From Nocardia xishanensis NBRC 101358 (GTDB taxonomy: Bacteria > Actinomycetota > Actinomycetes > Mycobacteriales > Mycobacteriaceae), in assembly GCF_001613365.1 (NCBI RefSeq), contig NZ_BDCF01000001.1, forward strand, positions 186,001-250,000: 64,000 nt of DNA, written 5' to 3'. The position numbers were made by a program, and so were the translations under genes. The first letter of the stretch is position 1, and each line of letters opens with the position of its first letter. Under the pieces are notes generated by a model. That model ran no database searches. It saw nothing but the letters and a program-made list of their open reading frames with translations, and was not told where the DNA came from. This document shows positions 37,318-46,203 of this stretch, piece after piece.

Positions 37318-38940
37318 TCATTCGACGAAGGCGCGTTCGATGATGGCGCCAGTGTCGACGCCGGTCGGCAGGGTACCGAAGGCGATGCCCCAGTCGTCGC
37401 CGAGCCGGCTGGCGCAGAAGGCGTCGGCCACCGCGGGGTGACCGTGCCGAACAAGCTGCGCGCCTTGGAGGACCAGCGCCATCAGTTCCACGACGCGGCG
37501 GGCGCGGTATTCGATGTCGCCGAGATCGGCCAGTTCCTTGCCGACCTTGGCGATGGCGTCGTCCAGACGCGGGTTCGCGCCTTTGGCCAGCGTCACCTCG
37601 TTGAAGAACGCCTCGACGGTCTCCGGCTGACGGCCCATGGCGCGCAGCGCGTCCAGCGCGGCCACGTTGCCCGAACCCTCCCAGATCGACATCAGCGGCG
37701 CCTCGCGATAGAGCCGCGGCATTCCCGACTCTTCGGCGTATCCGTTGCCGCCCAAGCACTCCAGCGCCTCGGCGGCATGCGAAGGAGCCCGCTTGCACAC
37801 CCAGTACTTGGTGACCGCGAGCGCGATCCGGCGCAGCGCGGCCTCGGCGGGATCGCCGCTCGCCCGGTCCGTCGCGCCCGCCAGGCGCATCATGACCGTG
37901 GTCGCCGCGTCGGATTCGATCACCAGGTCGGCGAGCACGTTGCGCATGGCGGGCTGGTCGATCAGCTCGGCGCCGAAGGCCGCTCGGTGCCTGGCGTGGT
38001 GCACGGCGTAGACGGTGCTGGCTCGCATGTTGGTCGCGGAGCCGATCACGCAGTCGAGCCGGGTCATGTTCACCATCTCGATGATGGTCTTGACGCCTGC
38101 GCCTTCCGCGCCGACCAGCCAGCCGGTCGCGTTCTCGTACTCGATCTCCGAGGAGGCATTGGACTTGTTGCCCAGCTTGTCCTTGAGCCGTTGGATGCGA
38201 ATGGGATTGCGGCTGCCGTCCGGCAGCACCCGGGGCAGCAGGAAGCAGGACAGGCCGCCCGGCGCCTGGGCCAGCGTCAGGAACATGTCCGACATCGGCG
38301 CGGAGGTGAACCACTTGTGCCCGACGATGCGGTAGCTGCCGTCCGGCTGCGGGGTCGCGGAGGTGGTGTTGGCCCGCACGTCGGAGCCGCCCTGCTTCTC
38401 CGTCATCGACATGCCCGCGATCAAACCGGCCTTGGCAGACGGTTCGCGCAGCCCGAAATCATATGTGCGCGAGGCGAGTAGCGGCTCGTATCGGGCGGCC
38501 AGCTCGGGGTTGTTGCGCAGCGCGGGCACGATCGCATAGGTCATCGAGATGGGACACATGTGTCCGGCCTCGGCCACGCCCCAGGTGTAGAACTTGGCGG
38601 CGCGGGCGGTGTGCGCGCCGGGCCGGTCGTCGGTCCACGGCGAGCCGTGCAGACCGTGCTCGACCGCCACCCGCATCAGGTCGTGCCAGTGCGGGTGGAA
38701 CTCGACCTCGTCGACGCGGTTGCCGTAGCGGTCGTGGGTGCGCAGCACCGGCGGGTACTCGTTGGCCAGCCTGCCCCATTCCTGCGCCGCGAAACCGCCT
38801 GCGAGCCTGCCGAGTTCGCGGACCTCGTCCTCGGCCCACCCCGCGCCCTCGCGGTGCAGGCCCTCCAGCAGCGCCGGGTTGCGCCCGGCGTCGAAGGGCA
38901 CGATGTTCGGGACCTGGTTGAAGACCTCATGAGTCTGCAT
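37318..38940 (-). CDS. Acyl-CoA dehydrogenase family protein, AidB-like
   Basis: This 540-residue flavoprotein has the AidB arrangement: an N-terminal helical extension (THEVFNQVPNIVPFD), then GMSMTEKQGGSDVRANTT, GHKWFTSAPMSD and LGGNGYAEESGMPRLYREAP with SIWEGSGNV. AidB of E. coli is induced by alkylation stress, binds DNA and has weak isovaleryl-CoA dehydrogenase activity. The start ATG 38940 overlaps the end of the TetR gene upstream by 14 bases, so the two form one operon, probably under that regulator. Confidence 0.9.
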   Translation of the reverse strand: MQTHEVFNQVPNIVPFDAGRNPALLEGLHREGAGWAEDEVRELGRLAGGFAAQEWGRLANEYPPVLRTHDRYGNRVDEVEFHPHWHDLMRVAVEHGLHGSPWTDDRPGAHTARAAKFYTWGVAEAGHMCPISMTYAIVPALRNNPELAARYEPLLASRTYDFGLREPSAKAGLIAGMSMTEKQGGSDVRANTTSATPQPDGSYRIVGHKWFTSAPMSDMFLTLAQAPGGLSCFLLPRVLPDGSRNPIRIQRLKDKLGNKSNASSEIEYENATGWLVGAEGAGVKTIIEMVNMTRLDCVIGSATNMRASTVYAVHHARHRAAFGAELIDQPAMRNVLADLVIESDAATTVMMRLAGATDRASGDPAEAALRRIALAVTKYWVCKRAPSHAAEALECLGGNGYAEESGMPRLYREAPLMSIWEGSGNVAALDALRAMGRQPETVEAFFNEVTLAKGANPRLDDAIAKVGKELADLGDIEYRARRVVELMALVLQGAQLVRHGHPAVADAFCASRLGDDWGIAFGTLPTGVDTGAIIERAFVE

Positions 38941-39565
38941 CGGACACTCCTGTTTTCTCGGCGCTCGCCCCCGGCCGCACGCCGAGCGCGCGGATCGAGA
39001 AGGTGACGAGTTGGGGGACGACGGATTCGGCGTGCGGCGCGGCGGCGAGCGGGCCGACCAGCACTTCGCCGATGGCGCCGACCAGTGCGGCCGCGCTGGT
39101 GCGCGGGTCTTGGGCGGGCAGTTCGCCGTGCGCGACGCCATCGGCCACCGCGGATTCGAAGGCCTCGGCGAAGGCGCGGCGGAAGTGCAGACGCTCGGCG
39201 TCGACCACGGTGTCCACCGGCTCGACGAGCAGCACGTAGGCGAGTTTGGGGTTCTTCATGGCGCGCCCGGCGAAGGTCTCCACGGCCGCCGTCACCCGCT
39301 CCACCGCGCTGCCTTTCTCGGCCGCCGCGGTGACGGCGGCGACCTCTCGGGCGACGACGGTGCGGAAGACCGCGGTCACCAGGTTCGCCTTGCCGTCGAA
39401 GTGCTTGTACACGGTTCCGGTGGCCACTCCGGCGCGGTTCGCGACCGCGACCATGGACAGGCCAGCGAACCCGGCCTCGGAGAGGACCTTGGTCGCGGCC
39501 TGCACGATCAGCTGCTCCTGGGCGTCCAGGCGGGCCTGGACGGCAGGGGTCCTGCGGTACGCCAC
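38927..39565 (-). CDS. TetR-family repressor of the AidB-like operon
   Basis: This 212-residue TetR regulator starts with GTG (MAYRRTPAVQARLDAQEQ) and has a standard helix-turn-helix (GLSMVAVANRAGVATGTVYKHF). A 27-bp perfect inverted repeat begins three bases upstream of its start codon, leaving no room for a ribosome binding site; the transcript may be leaderless. The operator also faces the crotonase gene to the right, so both directions may be repressed. Confidence 0.9.
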   Translation of the reverse strand: MAYRRTPAVQARLDAQEQLIVQAATKVLSEAGFAGLSMVAVANRAGVATGTVYKHFDGKANLVTAVFRTVVAREVAAVTAAAEKGSAVERVTAAVETFAGRAMKNPKLAYVLLVEPVDTVVDAERLHFRRAFAEAFESAVADGVAHGELPAQDPRTSAAALVGAIGEVLVGPLAAAPHAESVVPQLVTFSIRALGVRPGASAEKTGVSDADS

Positions 39566-39567
39566 GA

Positions 39568-39594
39568 AAGAAGTGAATCACGGATTCACTTCTT
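39568..39594. promoter_or_regulatory. Perfect TetR operator between TetR/AidB and crotonase genes
   Basis: Arms AAGAAGTGAATC and GATTCACTTCTT are perfectly complementary over 12 bases with a three-base spacer. The size and symmetry fit a TetR-dimer operator. It overlaps the expected promoter of the TetR gene. Confidence 0.85.
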
Positions 39595-39690
39595 CACACA
39601 AGGGCCGGGCCGTCGTATGGTCGAGAACGTGAGCCATCTAGGAGCGCCCCGCCCGCCGCGGCGAGGGACGGCGATACGAAGGGGGCGTCA

Positions 39691-40458
39691 GTGAGCGTTC
39701 GAGTCGAGAAGAACGGGCCGGTGACGACGGTGATCCTGCACCGTCCCGAGGCGCGCAACGCGGTGGACGGGCCGACCGCGCTCGAACTCGCCGACGCCTT
39801 CCGCGAGTTCGACGCCGACCCGACGGCGGCGGTCGCGGTGCTCTGGGGCGAGGGCGGGACCTTCTGCGCGGGCGCCGACCTGAAGGCGCTCGGGACGGAG
39901 CGATCCAACCGCGCGGCCGAGGACGGCGACGGCCCGATGGGCCCGACCAGAATGATGTTGTCCAAGCCGGTGATCGCCGCGATCTCCGGCTACGCGGTGG
40001 CGGGCGGGCTCGAGCTGGCGCTGTGGTGCGATCTGCGAGTCGCCGAGCAGGACAGCACCTTCGGGGTGTTCTGCCGGCGCTGGGGCGTGCCGCTCATCGA
40101 CGGCGGCACGATACGGCTGCCGCGGATCATCGGCACGGGCCGCGCCATGGATCTGGTGCTGACCGGCCGGGCCGTCAGCGCGCCCGAGGCGCTGCAGATC
40201 GGGTTGGTGAACCGGGCCGTGCCCACCGGCGAGGCGCGCGCCGCCGCCGAGGAACTCGCGAGCGAACTCGCCAGGCTGCCGCAGACCTGTCTGCGCTCGG
40301 ACCGGATGTCGATGCTCGAGCAAGAAGGCATGGACGAAGCCGCGGCCCTGCGCAACGAGTTCCGGCACGGGCTCACCGCCCTCGCCGACGGCGACGGCGC
40401 ACTCGCGGGCGCGCAGCGGTTCGCCGCGGGCGCGGGGCGGCACGGGGTGTCCGGCTGA
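39691..40458 (+). CDS. Enoyl-CoA hydratase/isomerase family (crotonase)
   Basis: This 255-residue crotonase has the oxyanion-hole motifs GGTFCAGADLKAL and SGYAVAGGLELALWCDLRVA. It has GVFCRRWGVPLIDGGTIRLP, with Asp where canonical hydratases carry the second catalytic Glu, which is common in EchA paralogues of actinobacteria. It would act on an acyl-CoA, but the exact reaction is uncertain. It lies downstream of the TetR operator and two bases before an acyltransferase gene. Confidence 0.9.
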   Translation: MSVRVEKNGPVTTVILHRPEARNAVDGPTALELADAFREFDADPTAAVAVLWGEGGTFCAGADLKALGTERSNRAAEDGDGPMGPTRMMLSKPVIAAISGYAVAGGLELALWCDLRVAEQDSTFGVFCRRWGVPLIDGGTIRLPRIIGTGRAMDLVLTGRAVSAPEALQIGLVNRAVPTGEARAAAEELASELARLPQTCLRSDRMSMLEQEGMDEAAALRNEFRHGLTALADGDGALAGAQRFAAGAGRHGVSG

Positions 40459-40460
40459 GG

Positions 40461-41747
40461 ATGGACCGCCTCGGCGTCGTCGACGAGATCTTCCTGCGCA
40501 CCCACCGCGGGCTCGGCACACCCATCGCCCTCCAAGGGCTCTGGCGCACCGCCGACCGTGTCGAACCCGCGCTGCTGCAACGCATTCACGCCGCGTTGCG
40601 GGTAGGGCCTTTGGGCCGCAGGGTGACCCGATCTCGCGTTCCCGGCGCTCGTCGCTTCTGGCAGCCGAACACCCGTGCCCACCCCCTCGAATTCCGCGAA
40701 GACACGCTCCCTCTCGAAGAGCTGCTGCTTTGGGCGGACACGCTGGGCACGGACCTGGACCCGGAATTCGGTCCTGGGTGGCGACTCGCCGCCCGCTGGC
40801 TTTCCGATGGCGGATCCGTTGTGGCGCTGACCTGTTCGCACGCGCTTGCCGATGCCCGGGGGCTGGTGCACGCGGTGGATTCCGCGTTGCGTGAGGTGGT
40901 CGACGCTCGCGCCGTGCCGGCCGGTGCGGGACGGCTCGAGTCGATCTTCGCGGGTGACGCACGGTCGCGCTACACAAGGGAGTCCGAGTGGGCGGACGCC
41001 ATTCGTCAATGGTCGGTCGTGGTGGGTGGCACGATCCGTGCACTGCGCCATGGGATTCCGAAACGGCCCGAATCCGAGGGACCGGTGCGCACGGGCGTGG
41101 ACGTACTGGGCGCGCACGGCGCGATCGTGCAGTTCCGCGCCGACGAATGGGACCGGGTTGCCGCAGAACACGGCGGTACAGCTAACAGCCTGTTCATTCT
41201 ATTCGTCGCGATGCTGTTGTGGGACACTGGATTTCCCGCTCACGGGATTTCCGCGAGTCTGCCCGTCGACACCCGCGACGAGCCGCGCGTCGACAACGAC
41301 CTCGCGATGACCGAGATCGTCGTCGATCGCGCCGACACACCCGCGACACTGCGCAAGAAGGCCCGCGCCGCGTACGAGCGCCGAATGTCCAGCCCCGGTG
41401 GGATGCCCGAGGAATTGCTCCAGGTGATCCCAGACCGCTGGGCCTACGCCCTGTCCAAGGGTGCGGGCGAGCGAGACATCTTGTGCTCCAACATCGGAAC
41501 TCTCCCCGATTCACTGAGCACCGTCGGCGACCATCCCTGCATCGGCGTCGCCGCCCGCGCCATCCACCCCGGGCTCACCACCACCCACCTCCCCCGCACG
41601 CGCCTGTCCGGCTACCTATGCCGCAGCGGCCAGGACTACGTCCTGTCTCTGGTCGGCCTCGACCCCGCCATCGAATCCGATACGGCGCTGGCCGAATTCG
41701 CAGCGGAAGCCGCTGGCCGCCTCGGGCTCGACGCCTACCCGTGGTGA
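40461..41747 (+). CDS. Condensation-domain-like acyltransferase (PapA/WS-DGAT type)
   Basis: This 428-residue protein has a HALADARG segment that fits the HxxxDxxG catalytic motif of CoA-dependent acyltransferases and condensation domains. A C-terminal half with LFILFVAMLLWDTGF, SLPVDTRDEPRVDNDL and ILCSNIGTLPDSL resembles the PapA and wax-ester synthase groups (the DFGWG equivalent is not obvious). It is two bases downstream of the crotonase gene, suggesting a shared role in acyl-CoA or lipid conjugate metabolism. Substrates unknown. Confidence 0.7.
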   Translation: MDRLGVVDEIFLRTHRGLGTPIALQGLWRTADRVEPALLQRIHAALRVGPLGRRVTRSRVPGARRFWQPNTRAHPLEFREDTLPLEELLLWADTLGTDLDPEFGPGWRLAARWLSDGGSVVALTCSHALADARGLVHAVDSALREVVDARAVPAGAGRLESIFAGDARSRYTRESEWADAIRQWSVVVGGTIRALRHGIPKRPESEGPVRTGVDVLGAHGAIVQFRADEWDRVAAEHGGTANSLFILFVAMLLWDTGFPAHGISASLPVDTRDEPRVDNDLAMTEIVVDRADTPATLRKKARAAYERRMSSPGGMPEELLQVIPDRWAYALSKGAGERDILCSNIGTLPDSLSTVGDHPCIGVAARAIHPGLTTTHLPRTRLSGYLCRSGQDYVLSLVGLDPAIESDTALAEFAAEAAGRLGLDAYPW

Positions 41748-41861
41748 TGCGCCAGGCCACGTGTGCCGCAGCGATGATGGACTACGCTCGGTTGTCCACA
41801 CTCTGCGGCCGGGGCGAGGCCGTCTCGGTTTTGGATCCGACGCTCCGACGGCATGCGTGCG

Positions 41862-42557
41862 TCACCCCACCGACAGCCCGTCCAACAATGCGCGCAGGCT
41901 CCAGGCGAACTGTTCGGCGCTGATCCACTCCGCCATCACGTCGCGGCTCTCGTGGGTGTGCGGCCAGCGTTCGGCCGGGATCTCCGCCAGGGCGGCGCGG
42001 CGTTGTGCGATGCGCACGGATTCGGGCGGCAGCGGGGGGCGGCCGTCGGCCTCGGCGACCTCCATCGCGATCGCGCCGATCACCTGCACCATGACGGCGT
42101 AGGCGGCGCGCGCTCGGCGGTCTGGGGACAGGCCGCCCCTGGCTAGGCAGGCCAGCAGGGCTTCGCCTACGTCGCGCGCGGCGGGGCCGTCCATGGGCGC
42201 GGTCATCATCAGCCCCGCGACCGCCGGGTGTTCCAGGACGCGACGGCGCAGTTCGACCGCGAATTCGACGATGGCCGAACGCCATTCGATTGCGGGATCG
42301 GCCAGCACCGTCAGCGGCGCCGAGCCGAGCACCCGTTCGATCACCGCGCGCTCGAGATCGGCGCGGCTCGCGACGTAGGTGTAGACGGCGTTCGGGTTCA
42401 CCCCGAGCCGTCCCGCGACCGCCCGGATCGAGACCGCCGCCGCACCTCCCTCGTCGAGCAGCAGCAGGGCGGTGTCCACCACCTGCGCCTCGGTGAAGGA
42501 CCGGCGCGCGGGCCGGATTCTGCGTTCCCCCTCGGGGATTGACTTCGCTGCGGACAC
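41862..42557 (-). CDS. TetR-family regulator with TetR_C ligand domain
   Basis: This 231-residue regulator begins with GTG (VSAAKSIPEGERR) and has the helix-turn-helix AVSIRAVAGRLGVNPNAVYTYV. The C-terminal region resembles TetR_C class proteins that bind drugs. The longer upstream frame would run through the operators and lacks family features. Two tandem palindromes lie 9-42 bases upstream of the start. The divergent DUF4386-type gene is the likely target. Confidence 0.88.
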   Translation of the reverse strand: MSAAKSIPEGERRIRPARRSFTEAQVVDTALLLLDEGGAAAVSIRAVAGRLGVNPNAVYTYVASRADLERAVIERVLGSAPLTVLADPAIEWRSAIVEFAVELRRRVLEHPAVAGLMMTAPMDGPAARDVGEALLACLARGGLSPDRRARAAYAVMVQVIGAIAMEVAEADGRPPLPPESVRIAQRRAALAEIPAERWPHTHESRDVMAEWISAEQFAWSLRALLDGLSVG

Positions 42558-42565
42558 GCGCTTGA

Positions 42566-42599
42566 CTGTACCGCGTACAGCTAGCTGTACCCCGTACAG
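42566..42599. promoter_or_regulatory. Tandem TetR operators
   Basis: Two perfect 15-bp inverted repeats of the form CTGTAC-N3-GTACAG lie at 42566-42580 and 42585-42599, separated by CTAG. The centre also reads as a 16-bp palindrome GTACAGCTAGCTGTAC. Spacing of 19 bases puts two dimers on nearly the same DNA face. Confidence 0.88.
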
Positions 42600-42618
42600 C
42601 CAGAATGGAGTGTAACCC

Positions 42619-43296
42619 GTGTCCACCAGGCCCTGGCCCACCATTGCCTTGCTCGTCGCCGCCCCCGTCGCGCTCAACGTCGCCTTCCTCGGATTGGGCG
42701 GCGTCTTCGACTACCCCGATGTGTTGCAACAGCCCGCCCCCGACGTGCTGGAACTGTTCCGGGCGAACCAATTCGCGGTGATCACCTGGTTCACCGTGCT
42801 GGCCATCGCGGCCCTCGCGCTCGCCCCGCTCGCGATCCGAATCGGCCGACTCGACGACTCGTCCACCATGCGCCGCGCCGTGTACGTCGGCGTCGCGGCC
42901 GCAACAGTCCAGGCGATCGGCCTCCTGCGCTGGCCATTGTTGGTCCCCACACTGGCCGACCGCGCCGCAGCGGAAGGACCCGGCTCCCCCGCCGTGCACA
43001 CCTTCGAACTACTCGGCTCGATCCTGGGCACCGCACTCGGCGAAACCCTCGGCTACCTGCTGACCGCCGCGTGGACCACCTTGGTCTGCCTCGCTTTACG
43101 GCAGACTTTCCCCCACTGGTTCACGTCACTGGGTTACGCCTGCGCCGCCCTGATCGCCCTCGGCATCCTCATCCCACTCGACCTGCCATTCGCGAACACC
43201 GCCAACTTCCTCGGCTACATCCTGTGGAGCGCATGGCTGCTCCTCTTCGCGACACTCCTCACCACCCGCCCCCAACCCGCCGCAGCCCCCGCCTGA
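42619..43296 (+). CDS. DUF4386-like membrane protein
   Basis: This 225-residue protein has six predicted transmembrane helices starting with LLVAAPVALNVAFLGLGGVF. The segment FDYPDVLQQPAPDVLELFRA between helices 1 and 2 is typical of DUF4386-like proteins. GTG 42619 has GGAG nine bases upstream. It is divergent from a TetR gene with tandem operators between them, so it is likely repressed by that protein. Function unknown. The last codons of the gene are part of a direct repeat that recurs 160 bases downstream. Confidence 0.8.
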   Translation: MSTRPWPTIALLVAAPVALNVAFLGLGGVFDYPDVLQQPAPDVLELFRANQFAVITWFTVLAIAALALAPLAIRIGRLDDSSTMRRAVYVGVAAATVQAIGLLRWPLLVPTLADRAAAEGPGSPAVHTFELLGSILGTALGETLGYLLTAAWTTLVCLALRQTFPHWFTSLGYACAALIALGILIPLDLPFANTANFLGYILWSAWLLLFATLLTTRPQPAAAPA

Positions 43297-43491
43297 ATCC
43301 AGGCCCCCACACAGCCCACCTCGGCACCGGACGCGCAAGCTATCGAGCGCCGGAGCGGACAGAGAGCTCCCGGCAACCAATCACCCAGGGGCAGCAAGGC
43401 GCCACGGCGGCGAAGCACCGGGCCACCCGCGCCCAACTCACCGCAACCCCGCCTGAACCCAGGTCCGCGCACAGCCCACCTCGATACCGGA
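43262..43491 (+). repeat. Imperfect 70-bp direct repeat, two copies
   Basis: The segment 43262-43331 recurs at 43423-43491 with about 85 percent identity and one single-base gap. The first copy covers the end of the DUF4386-like gene including its stop codon; the second is non-coding. It looks like a short tandem-type duplication of the gene end. Confidence 0.7.
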
Positions 43492-43681
43492 GGCTCGAGT
43501 GACTGGGAGCCCCAGCGAAAGGGCGGCCACCGGGAAAAAGCAAGGAGGCAGCGAAGCACTAGGTCGCCAAACGCTCGGGCGGCTAGCGCGGCCATGTGGA
43601 CCGGCCCCACGACTCCGCATATCGGGTGACCACGGCCGCGAAGGCGAACAGCGATCGGCGGGGGGAATGTCTGCGAATCCC
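43297..43681. other. Gene-free spacer with a duplicated gene end
   Basis: These 385 bases contain the second copy of the direct repeat and otherwise low-information GC-rich sequence. Frames are open in several directions but show no family similarity, no good start and a repetitive composition, so no gene is called. Confidence 0.5.
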
Positions 43682-44371
43682 TCACCGCGCCAACGAAACC
43701 CCCAACGCACTCCGCTCGAGCACATCGGCGGGCACCCCGATCCCGTCCGCCAGATCCGGCGAATCGATCGGCGCGTCCCACACCTGGCGCAGCGGCAGCA
43801 CGCCCGCCCACGTCGGGCTGTCGACATCGGCCGGGTCGTCCAGCGGCGCGCCCTCGCGGACCTTCACCGACGCCTCGGTCAGGTCGAGCGCAAGCACCAT
43901 GGTGGCGGCTAGCTCCTTCTTGTTCGGCGGGCGCACCCGATCCCACGCGCCGGGGGCGGCGTGCTCGACGATCACGCGCAGGGCGTGCGTGCGCGCTTCG
44001 GGGTCGGTCAGCTCGACCGCACGTCCGTGCACGACGGCCGAGCGGTAGTTCATCGAGAAGTGCATGGCGGAGCGGGCGTAGACGACGCCGTCGACGTGCG
44101 TGACCGCGACGGAGATGTCACCGGCCAGCGCGGCGCGCATGTTGCCCGAACCGGTCGATCCGTGCAGGTAGAGGGTGTCGCCGTCGCGGCCGTACGCGGT
44201 CGGGAGCACCACCGGGCTGCCGCCGAGGACGACGCCGACGTGGCAGATCAGACCGGCGTCGAGCACCGCGTCCAGTTCTGCGCGGTCGCTGCGGCCGCGT
44301 TCTTTCGACCGCGTCAGCGTGCTGCGCGGGGTCGGGGACAGGGACGGGCGGGCGCTGGTCGAGTGCGTCAT
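43682..44371 (-). CDS. Pyridoxamine 5'-phosphate oxidase-like flavin split-barrel protein
   Basis: This 229-residue protein has the FMN-binding split-barrel pattern: ICHVGVVLGGSPVVLPTAYG, YLHGSTGSGNMRAAL and FSMNYRSAVVHGRAVEL. It belongs to the group often found beside MocR/PdxR-type regulators. Flavin or F420 binding and a redox or cofactor role are likely, the substrate unknown. ATG 44371 is used; the longer frame has no ribosome binding site. It is divergent from a PdxR-like gene, its probable regulator. Confidence 0.85.
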   Translation of the reverse strand: MTHSTSARPSLSPTPRSTLTRSKERGRSDRAELDAVLDAGLICHVGVVLGGSPVVLPTAYGRDGDTLYLHGSTGSGNMRAALAGDISVAVTHVDGVVYARSAMHFSMNYRSAVVHGRAVELTDPEARTHALRVIVEHAAPGAWDRVRPPNKKELAATMVLALDLTEASVKVREGAPLDDPADVDSPTWAGVLPLRQVWDAPIDSPDLADGIGVPADVLERSALGVSLAR

Positions 44372-44402
44372 GACACCAGCGTCCGGCAGGAAGTGGCATT
44401 CT

Positions 44403-44417
44403 TGAATAGCCAATTCA
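44403..44417. promoter_or_regulatory. Candidate MocR/PdxR operator
   Basis: TGAAT and ATTCA flank five bases in the short divergent promoter between the flavin protein and the PdxR-like regulator. ATTCT repeats lie on both sides. MocR regulators often bind such repeated AT-containing half-sites; this is inferred. Confidence 0.3.
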
Positions 44418-44450
44418 GCCCGATTCTCACAGTCCAATCCGAGGTGTCCG

Positions 44451-45887
44451 GTGCTCGAAGAACTACCCCTCGCGCTCGATCGCGACGCGTCCGAACCGCT
44501 GTCGGTGCAGGTGGCCGACGGCCTGCGCGCCGCCGCCACCTCGGGCCTGTTGCGCGCCTCGGATCGGCTGCCGTCCTCGCGGGCGCTGGCCCGGCGACTC
44601 GGCGTCAGCCGGACCGTCGTCGCGTCGGCCTACGACCAGCTGCACGCCGAAGGCTGGCTCGAGGGCAAACGAGGATCGGGCACGTACCTCACCACCGCCC
44701 CGGCCGCGGCCCCCGCACCGAACCACGTCGCCGCCGACCCTGCCCTCGAAGGCGTCGGCTACGACCTCGTTCCCGGCGCGCCCTGCGTCGAGGCCATCGA
44801 CCGACCGGCGTGGCGCCGCGCCTGGCGGGCCGCCTCCGACCAGCCGCCGGTCATCCGCAAGGACCGCGCGGGCGAACCGGAATACCGGGCGGCCGTGGCC
44901 GAACACCTCTTGCGCCATCGGGGACTGAGCGCGGGCAGTGACACCGTCGTGCTCGCCACGGCCGGAACCAGTTCCGCGGTGGGCGAACTGGCCGCCGCCC
45001 TGCTGCGGCCCGGCGACGCCGTCGCCATGGAGGAGCCCGGCTATCAGCGGGCGGCGGGCGCCTTTCTGGCGGCCGGCATCCGGGTGCTTCCGGTGCCGAT
45101 CGATGCCGAGGGTCTGCGCGTCGACGACCTGCCTTCCAACATCAAGGCCGTGTATTGCACACCGGCGCATCAGTTTCCGCTCGGCGCGCGAATGCCCGCA
45201 GCTCGTCGCGTGCAGCTCGTCGAATTCGCCCGTCGCACCGGCGTATTCGTCATCGAAGACGACTACGACGGCGAATTGCGCTACGACACCGCCCCGCTGC
45301 CGCTGCTCGCGGCGATGGCGCCGGATGTGATCGTGCACCTCGGCACCACGAGCAAAATCCTCTCGCCGGTACTCGGCGTCGGCTGGCTCGTCGCCGCGCC
45401 GTCGATCGCGGCGGCCGTGCTCGAGCATCGCGATCGCACCGGAACCTCGCCGAGCCCGGCCGGTCAACGCGTCCTCGCCGAACTGGCCGCACACGGCGAC
45501 CTGGCCAGGCACCTGCGCCGGTTGCGGCGCGCGCTCCCGCCGCGCCGGGAACTGATCGTCACGGAATTGCGCCGCAAAGGGTTGACCGTGGTCGGCGACG
45601 ACGCGGGCTCGCACGTCGTGGTGCCGCTGCCGACGGCGGAGGCCGAACACCGTGCGGTCGACGCTGCGGCAGCGCGCGGCGTCGTTCTGGACGGCCTGGC
45701 CCGGCACCACCTCTCCGCCCAGCACCACACGAGAGCCGCGCCACCGACCAGCTTCGGCATCGCGCTCGGTTACGCGGCGCCGAGCTCGCGCGACCTGCGC
45801 GCCGCGGTCCCGACAGCCGCCGAGTGCCTCGCCGAAGTGGCCGCCGGGCAACCGGCTCGGGCCTCGGCTGCCCCGGCCCGGTCGTAG
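44451..45887 (+). CDS. MocR/PdxR-family regulator (GntR HTH + aminotransferase fold)
   Basis: This 478-residue regulator has an N-terminal GntR winged helix (LLRASDRLPSSRALARRLGV, SRTVVASAYDQL) and a C-terminal type-I aminotransferase-like domain. The PLP-binding lysine is in GTTSKILSP, and IEDDYDGELRYD carries the conserved Asp. Such proteins sense PLP and control vitamin B6 or related genes. The divergent flavin split-barrel gene is the likely target. GTG 44451 follows GAGGTG. Confidence 0.92.
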   Translation: MLEELPLALDRDASEPLSVQVADGLRAAATSGLLRASDRLPSSRALARRLGVSRTVVASAYDQLHAEGWLEGKRGSGTYLTTAPAAAPAPNHVAADPALEGVGYDLVPGAPCVEAIDRPAWRRAWRAASDQPPVIRKDRAGEPEYRAAVAEHLLRHRGLSAGSDTVVLATAGTSSAVGELAAALLRPGDAVAMEEPGYQRAAGAFLAAGIRVLPVPIDAEGLRVDDLPSNIKAVYCTPAHQFPLGARMPAARRVQLVEFARRTGVFVIEDDYDGELRYDTAPLPLLAAMAPDVIVHLGTTSKILSPVLGVGWLVAAPSIAAAVLEHRDRTGTSPSPAGQRVLAELAAHGDLARHLRRLRRALPPRRELIVTELRRKGLTVVGDDAGSHVVVPLPTAEAEHRAVDAAAARGVVLDGLARHHLSAQHHTRAAPPTSFGIALGYAAPSSRDLRAAVPTAAECLAEVAAGQPARASAAPARS

Positions 45888-45957
45888 CATGGTCCGTGAC
45901 CGCAACCCGGTCGCTGCACGCCCTGCCGCATACCTCCGAGTATCGAAGTGGTGACTC

Positions 45958-46203
45958 ATGACCGAACAGGACATCCTGGAACGCATCAAGCAACTGGTCG
46001 ACGACGAGCACAGGCTGCGCTCGAAGGCGACCGCGGGCGAGGTGGACCCGGTGACCGAACGGCAGCGGCTGGCCGAGCTGGAGGTGATGCTCGACCAGTG
46101 CTGGGACCTGCTGCGCCAGCGCAGGGCCAGGATCGACGTGGGCGCCTCCCCGGACGACGCCCAGGTGAGCTCGCCGCGCCAGGTCGAGGGCTACCTGCAG
46201 TGA
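45958..46203 (+). CDS. DUF2630 protein
   Basis: This 81-residue helical protein begins MTEQDILERIKQLVDDEH and has ELEVMLDQCWDLLRQRRAR, the DUF2630 signature. No function is established for the family; charged helices suggest a small coiled-coil protein. Its TGA overlaps the GTG of the downstream oxidoreductase, so the two are co-translated. Confidence 0.88.
   Translation: MTEQDILERIKQLVDDEHRLRSKATAGEVDPVTERQRLAELEVMLDQCWDLLRQRRARIDVGASPDDAQVSSPRQVEGYLQ

Noticed and set aside
43215..43946. 243-codon minus-strand frame in the gene-poor spacer
   Set aside because: It overlaps both neighbours, has a repetitive product made by the direct repeat and shows no good start or family.
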